This document shows positions 59,067 through 64,000 of a DNA stretch of 64,000 bases, piece by piece (within the stretch, counting starts at the first letter, position 1; each line of letters begins with the position of its first letter). A program made the translations under genes and the position numbers. The stretch is from NCBI RefSeq assembly GCF_030272615.1, contig NC_081407.1, positions 375,761,018 through 375,825,017 of the forward strand, read 5' to 3'. This DNA comes from Cryptomeria japonica. Its lineage: Eukaryota; Streptophyta; Pinopsida; Cupressales; Cupressaceae. Under the pieces are notes generated by a model, which was given only the letters and a program-made list of their open reading frames with translations, had not been told where the DNA came from and made no database searches.

Positions 59067-61918
59067 CCTTACAAAAAGAAAACCAAAGAAGGGGCCATGG
59101 GAATAAAACTTATTCAAAGATTAAAACCTTATATTATTTGATCATAAGTCATGGACAATCAAAAACAATACTTTTGGATATGTAGATGGATACATTACAA
59201 AACATTATCTCTTTTTACTAAAAGATGAACCATAAATCAAAATGATAACCTTGAGGTAGGGAAATTTTTTATGAAAGTAAAAGTAAAGGAGAATGAAATA
59301 ATGATGAGTCATGGTGAATGAAGAGTCCTATTATAATAATTCCACCCCTATTTCTCAATATATTAATTTATTAAGCCATTTCTATTAAAGTGTGACAAGA
59401 AACTAAATTAAAAATGAAAGTAGTCTCTAGATATTAAAATATAAAAAAGCTGTAACAAATTGTCATCTAATCTTTTTAAAAAATCTGAAAAAGATTTAAC
59501 TTCGTACTCCACCATTAATAGGAATTGTTGGACTGTAATTCTCTTTTTAGGCAATTTAAATATGGCCAATCTAATGAACCAATATCTTAAACCAACTATT
59601 TCTATGAAAATGTAGGAAATATAGGAAACCTACAATAATGCCAAGACTTTTGTGATTTTATAGTTTTCTCACAACCTTCAACTAATTTAGTGGAAAATAT
59701 CTAGCTACTCCAAATTAAGATGTAATATTCACACCACTACTTTCCAAACTCAATTGGATGATGTTGAAGTATTTCTCTATGTTACATGCAATTCCATTTT
59801 AAAAACTATGGAACATTGAACCATCTGATGAGAGACCAATCTATTTTATAGACTACTTTAAGTGTATATTTTCTAGAAATAAAAACTTGTATTATAGCCT
59901 CACCTTATTCAATAAATATTTATCTTTATACCGACCCCATACATATAGTTTAGTTGATTAAAAAAGAATTCATTAATATAATATCAATTTTACTATCAAT
60001 GCCCTATGGAACTATCACATAATGGTAAAATTAACAACAAACACAAAACATATATCATAATTTTCACTTTTTATTTCCAATATGATATGTTAGATGACAA
60101 TTGCATGATACAAGGAAGCTTAAGCATATATTCATAGAAATTCAAATAGAACAAATGACATGTCTTAAGATTTCCCAATACAAATTTCCATGGATGATAT
60201 TTAAAGAGAATTTAGGTGAGCCTTTATGCTCTATTTACAAAAATTGTTTGATACTTTTTGTAAATTCAAAATGAAGCCATATCATTTCAAGCTATAAATA
60301 AAAGTTTTCAGTAAAACTAATGATGAACCTAGTAAGACTTATAGATTCAATCTTAATTTTATAAAATAATTTAGACAATGTTTCTTTGAAATTTTTAGGT
60401 AAAGGGTTTAATTTTGGAGGTTAGTGAATAATCTATTTAAGGATTTAAAATATGAAAGTAAAAAAGTAGTGAACTTGTTATACATCCATTATCCCTCTTA
60501 TTTATAGTATGATGAAATAATATTTTCCTATCCAAAATAACATCTAAAGTGTCTTTTAAAAAAATTCTGTAATATTTTTCACCATAAGTAATCTTAGCAC
60601 CCTGAGAAAAAATCTCAAAACTGTAATTTTGAATATTGGTTTATGAAAATTCACTTAAGATATTTTATAATTTTTTATGATTATGAATTTGGGTTGTAGA
60701 AGACTTCTAATTCTCAAGTAACTCTTGGAATGGTGTGATTGTTTGGTTGATCCTCAAGTGTTTCATGAAATAAAAATTAATTGGCCAGATGGATGACTAA
60801 TACAAAGACATGAAAAATATGGATTCTAGTGAGAAATGTCAAGTTCCATCCATTGAGAAAGGATACTAGGTATCATTATTTATATTTTAATTAATCATGA
60901 TATCATTGCAATGATCTATCATAAGATGGTAGGAAAAAGAGGTGACTCAAATATGCTTGTCTATGAGTACATTTTCTTTTAGTGTATGGGAGAACTATCT
61001 TTAGCATTAATATTTATAAAAAAAACTATGGATGTCTAGGTAAAGTGGATATTTATGGTCTTGATATGTGCCACAAAAATATATTTATGATATCTAATAT
61101 CTATTTTAAATTAATATTTATATATGGTCAATAGGTGTTTGGTGGTCAATAAAGAGTGGTAATTGCAAAATATTATTAGTAGATGTTTTTTGCTGTGAGA
61201 TAGTTTTCCAATTTTTTGCTAACTTGAAGTTTATCTTATGGGCCTATAAGAAAATATAAGCCTCTTTGAATCATGGCCTCTCCTTTTCTAGAAAATAAAC
61301 AGCTTGTACAATGCCATGCTAATCTATAAAAAACTATAGATGTGAAGCATGTCACTTGCATGACTCAAAATAATCAGATTATGCTACAATGTTCTATGGG
61401 ATTTTGTAATATGGTTCAAAATTTCAAACATGGATAGTAGCACCAGTGAACCAAAATAATTAGATTGTCAAAAAAATAACATGAGATAATTTCATGGCCA
61501 CAAATTCTCATCTAAGAAGCTCATTATTTATAATTATTGAACATTACTAGAACAAATGCTACACCATACTAAGTTAGTCAAACAAAATGTTAAAAAATCA
61601 CTAAGATACTATGATCTTATATGTTAAAATACTACTTAAAAAATATTTAGGCATCATATTGAGTTTAGATTTTTTTTGAAAAGTTAATCATTGCGATAAT
61701 TAACTTTTTCTTGTGTTATTTGATTTCATGTTGGAGGAATTTGTTAGTTTGATTAATATAGTTTATTTTCTATTTCTTGGGTTTATTTTTATTAGTATAA
61801 TAACATATTTTGAATGGTGAATTTCTTATTTTTTAGTTAATAGAGATGTTTAATATATATCATATAATATTGACATTAAAATTATATTAATTAGACACAT
61901 AAAACATTATTAAGCTAA
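59067..61918. other. Non-coding, A+T-rich; nothing recognised
   Basis: About 2.9 kb with no frame above 60 codons of any recognisable family, no RNA gene and no paired repeats that I could see. Confidence 0.5.
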
Positions 61919-62268
61919 GATCTCGTGGCAACCTAGATTGGGTGGGAAGGGATGGAGTGATTAGAGACTCACGTGGAAGCCTCATCCTTTCCTATGTGGT
62001 AAAGTTTGGAATCCAAGCCTCTAGCATGGTTGAAATGGAAGCGGTCTATCACAAGTTAATTGCGGCCAAGGATAAGGGGTTTAGACAAATCATTGTTGAA
62101 GGAGATACTCGTAATATAGTCACAATGCTTAAAGGGGTGGCTAAGTTGGACTGGAAGTCTAACTCTCTCAATGCCAAGTGTTGTGCTCTCCTTCCTACCC
62201 TTGATGACATCAGCTTCTCCCATGTGTGGCAAGACAACAACTATATCGCAAACAAGCTAGCTTGATTA
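61919..62268 (+). mobile_element. LINE-derived RNase H domain remnant, 5'-truncated
   Basis: One open frame reads GRDGVIRDSRGSLILSYVVK, then MVEMEAVYHKLIAAKDKG and IIVEGDTRNIVTMLKG, then HVWQDNNYIANKLA and a TGA. This is the plant RVT_3-type RNase H found at the C-terminus of LINEs (family form GGGGVIRDSRG...AEMEAV...VEGDS...H..R..N..AD.LA). The Glu of VEMEA and Asp of EGD are present. The first catalytic Asp and everything upstream are missing, and the match begins abruptly, as expected of a 5'-truncated insertion. The last Asp position reads N. The frame is open for about 107 codons, so it is a fairly recent or slowly decaying copy. Confidence 0.75.
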
Positions 62269-62622
62269 GGCATGTTTGTTAATAATTTTAAAATTTGGAT
62301 TCATTTGCATGAAATCCTACTTGTGGCTCATGACATGATTTTGAATGACTTTTCTATTAATGATGTACAATCCCAAGTTTTCCTTTTTGGTACTCTCCCT
62401 TCTCACCTTTTCCATTCCTTGCTAGTTAAGGTAGCAAGATTTAAATTTTTTGGTACCACCTATCATTGTATTCTTTAGACCTATCACTTTGTCAACCTAG
62501 CTTCATCTTCTATAGATATGAGTGGTGATTTGAATCATATTGAGACTGATGAATGCTTAGAATTCAAGAATAATGGGGAGCTTTGGAGTAAGGTGATTTA
62601 AGGAAATCTAGATAGTTATGTG
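62269..62622 (+). other. Probable LINE 3' continuation, not coding
   Basis: A plus-strand frame at 62272-62478 follows directly but has no family I recognise. No A tail was seen before the TRIM at 62623. The LINE may continue past it. Confidence 0.3.
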
Positions 62623-62966
62623 TGTTGGTAGTGGGACAGCATCCCTTGCAGGGATTCATGACATGCTTTAACAACCTCCTGTGGATTCTATAAGTCTAGT
62701 GGTTGTATCGGGCATTAACAGGTCGATCTTTTGGTGCAATGACAACCCTAACTTGTAACAAGTGGTATCAAAGCTTGGTCATAGGTTCGAATCATGTAGG
62801 CAGCGATGAGTGACACTGAGAGGGGGATTGTTGGTAGTGGGCGAGCATCCCTCGTGGGGATTCGCAAGATGGTTTAATAACCTATTGTGTATTCTATACG
62901 TCTAGTGGTTGTGTTGAGCATTGACAGGTTGATCTTTAGGTGCAACGACAACCCCAACTTATAACA
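62623..62966 (+). mobile_element. TRIM (terminal-repeat retrotransposon in miniature), complete
   Basis: Two 138-bp LTRs (62623-62760 and 62829-62966) both run TGTTGGTAGTGGG...TAACA and enclose just 68 bp. The left LTR is followed by the primer site TGGTATCAAAGC (62763-62774), one base from the initiator tRNA-Met standard; a purine run AGAGGGGGAT precedes the right LTR. The target duplication ATGTG is perfect (62618-62622, 62967-62971). LTRs differ at about 24 of 138 positions by hand, mostly C/T and G/A changes, so the insertion is old. It can code for nothing and would move only with another element's proteins. Confidence 0.93.
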
Positions 62967-63043
62967 ATGTGGAGGGGATGACTAGCCATGATCCCAAGCA
63001 CTCTACTGCATTTGTTCAGGCCTAGGATAATGGTGTTGTTAAA

Positions 63044-64000
63044 GGTAAAAAGCATGAATTTGTGTCACACTTGGAACTAACTGGGGTTATTTTGACCTGA
63101 ACCAATCCGATCGAACTAACAACTAGCCACGTGGCACTTGGTGTCATTGTCATGGCACCTAGAGTTTGGCCGAACTCAATTTGACCGAACTATTGGCTAT
63201 ATTAGCCCTTTTTTGTGAGCACTTGAGCTTACAATTTAAAAAAAAAATCAAACTAGTTTAACAGGACTCACTTATGTGGCATGTGATGTGGTAGGCAAAT
63301 CACCTATTTTGTTTGTATTTCTGAAACTTTTCACTTTTAATCATCTTTTCTTTAGGCAGTTATTTTTTTATATAAAAAAAACCCTTTTGTAGATCTTGAA
63401 GTCACGAATCTAGTCATATAATTTTTTTTGTATTTTAATTAATTTTAATATATTTTTTTAATTAAACATTGAACTCTAAGTTCAAAAAGAAGTTGATTAG
63501 AACTTTAAAAAAATATATTAAATGGTATTAAAAAATTAAAAAAATTAAAAAAATATATTTTTCACTAGATGAGAGAATCTTCTCCAAAAGGGTATAATTT
63601 TTTTTTTGATAATCACAAATTTAGTAGATGAAATGTGACGTCGAATGAAAACTACCAAATTCAGCCCCGTTGGACTTAAAAATATTATTACAAGAAAAAA
63701 TACATCAAAATTTAATTTTTTTTTTACACTGCATATATATGTCCTTTATTTGAAAAATTAAAATCAGAAAAAAATAGGTTCATTTTCATTTTGTTTGGTA
63801 ACATCGACTAGAACCCCTAATTTTTAGCTTTTTCAAGTAATAAAAATCTCTTTCAATATATAAAACAAATGTCAATTTTTAAAAGAAAAAATTAAAAACT
63901 AACACATAAATTTCATTAGTATTTCTATATTTGATCAGTTTACATCATTTTGAAATTCAATTTAGAAATGCCACTTTTATGTGGCTAAAGTTAAACAATT
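63044..64000 (+). mobile_element. Inverted-repeat DNA element, copy 3 (runs off the window)
   Basis: It begins GGTAAAAAGCATGAATTTGT followed by GTCACAC, like the end of copies 1 and 2. Internal similarity to copy 1 includes CCTTTT(G/A)TAGATCT, TTTTAATTAATTTTAATAT and, near 63940, AGTTTACATCATTT followed by GAAATTCAA, which in copy 1 lies about 100 bp from the right end. The right terminus is outside the window. It is diverged, and longer than copy 2. Confidence 0.55.

Noticed and set aside
1-64000. CRISPR arrays, rRNA genes, organelle DNA insertions, bacterial-type operons
   Set aside because: I saw no spaced short-repeat array of CRISPR type, no rRNA core sequence and no plastid or mitochondrial gene; the 67-bp array has no unique spacers.

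Overview
This window is nuclear plant DNA, A+T-rich and gene-poor. It most resembles a conifer or other large-genome gymnosperm. The grounds are two broken PPR fragments written in the PLS-repeat style common in conifers (for example FDRMPQRDVISWTSIIAGYA), a BURP-domain gene remnant, a plant-type tRNA-Phe, and old LTR elements of several kinds nested in one another. No complete protein-coding host gene is visible. The species cannot be fixed from sequence alone.

Layout. 0-3.9 kb: the 3' end of an unidentified minus-strand gene (two exons with good splice sites), an antisense BURP fragment, an unrecognised open stretch and a LINE reverse-transcriptase remnant. 3.9-8.5 kb: GA-rich satellites and a three-copy local repeat, holding a structurally whole non-coding LTR element (4464-8043, perfect 5-bp target duplication) with a 67-bp tandem array inside. 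9.0-11.5 kb: a 74-bp tRNA-derived retroposon with a 17-bp target duplication, a local tandem duplication holding a 421-bp MITE, and a BURP pseudogene. 13.2-13.5 kb: a foldback element. 16.1-25.6 kb: two copies of a 1.6-kb dispersed repeat, one split by a 4.9-kb gag-like element. Next to the second copy lies the one good functional gene candidate, tRNA-Phe(GAA), at 23228-23300.

27.8-42.9 kb: tRNA-like repeats, a decayed second copy of the tRNA-Phe locus, two PPR fragments, and a Ty1/copia fossil (minus strand) cut in two by a 7.5-kb non-coding LTR element, which is itself interrupted. 42.9-57.6 kb: a 14.7-kb Ty3/gypsy chromovirus-type fossil on the minus strand with unusually long LTRs (about 4.4 kb); one LTR carries a 950-bp inverted-repeat DNA element. 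A second copy of that DNA element lies in the opposite orientation at 58.5 kb and a third runs off the right edge. 61.9-63.0 kb: a LINE RNase H remnant and a complete 344-bp TRIM element with a perfect 5-bp target duplication.

The genes do not form a pathway. The window is best read as layered transposon history around decayed host gene fragments. Identities quoted are hand counts on short stretches.
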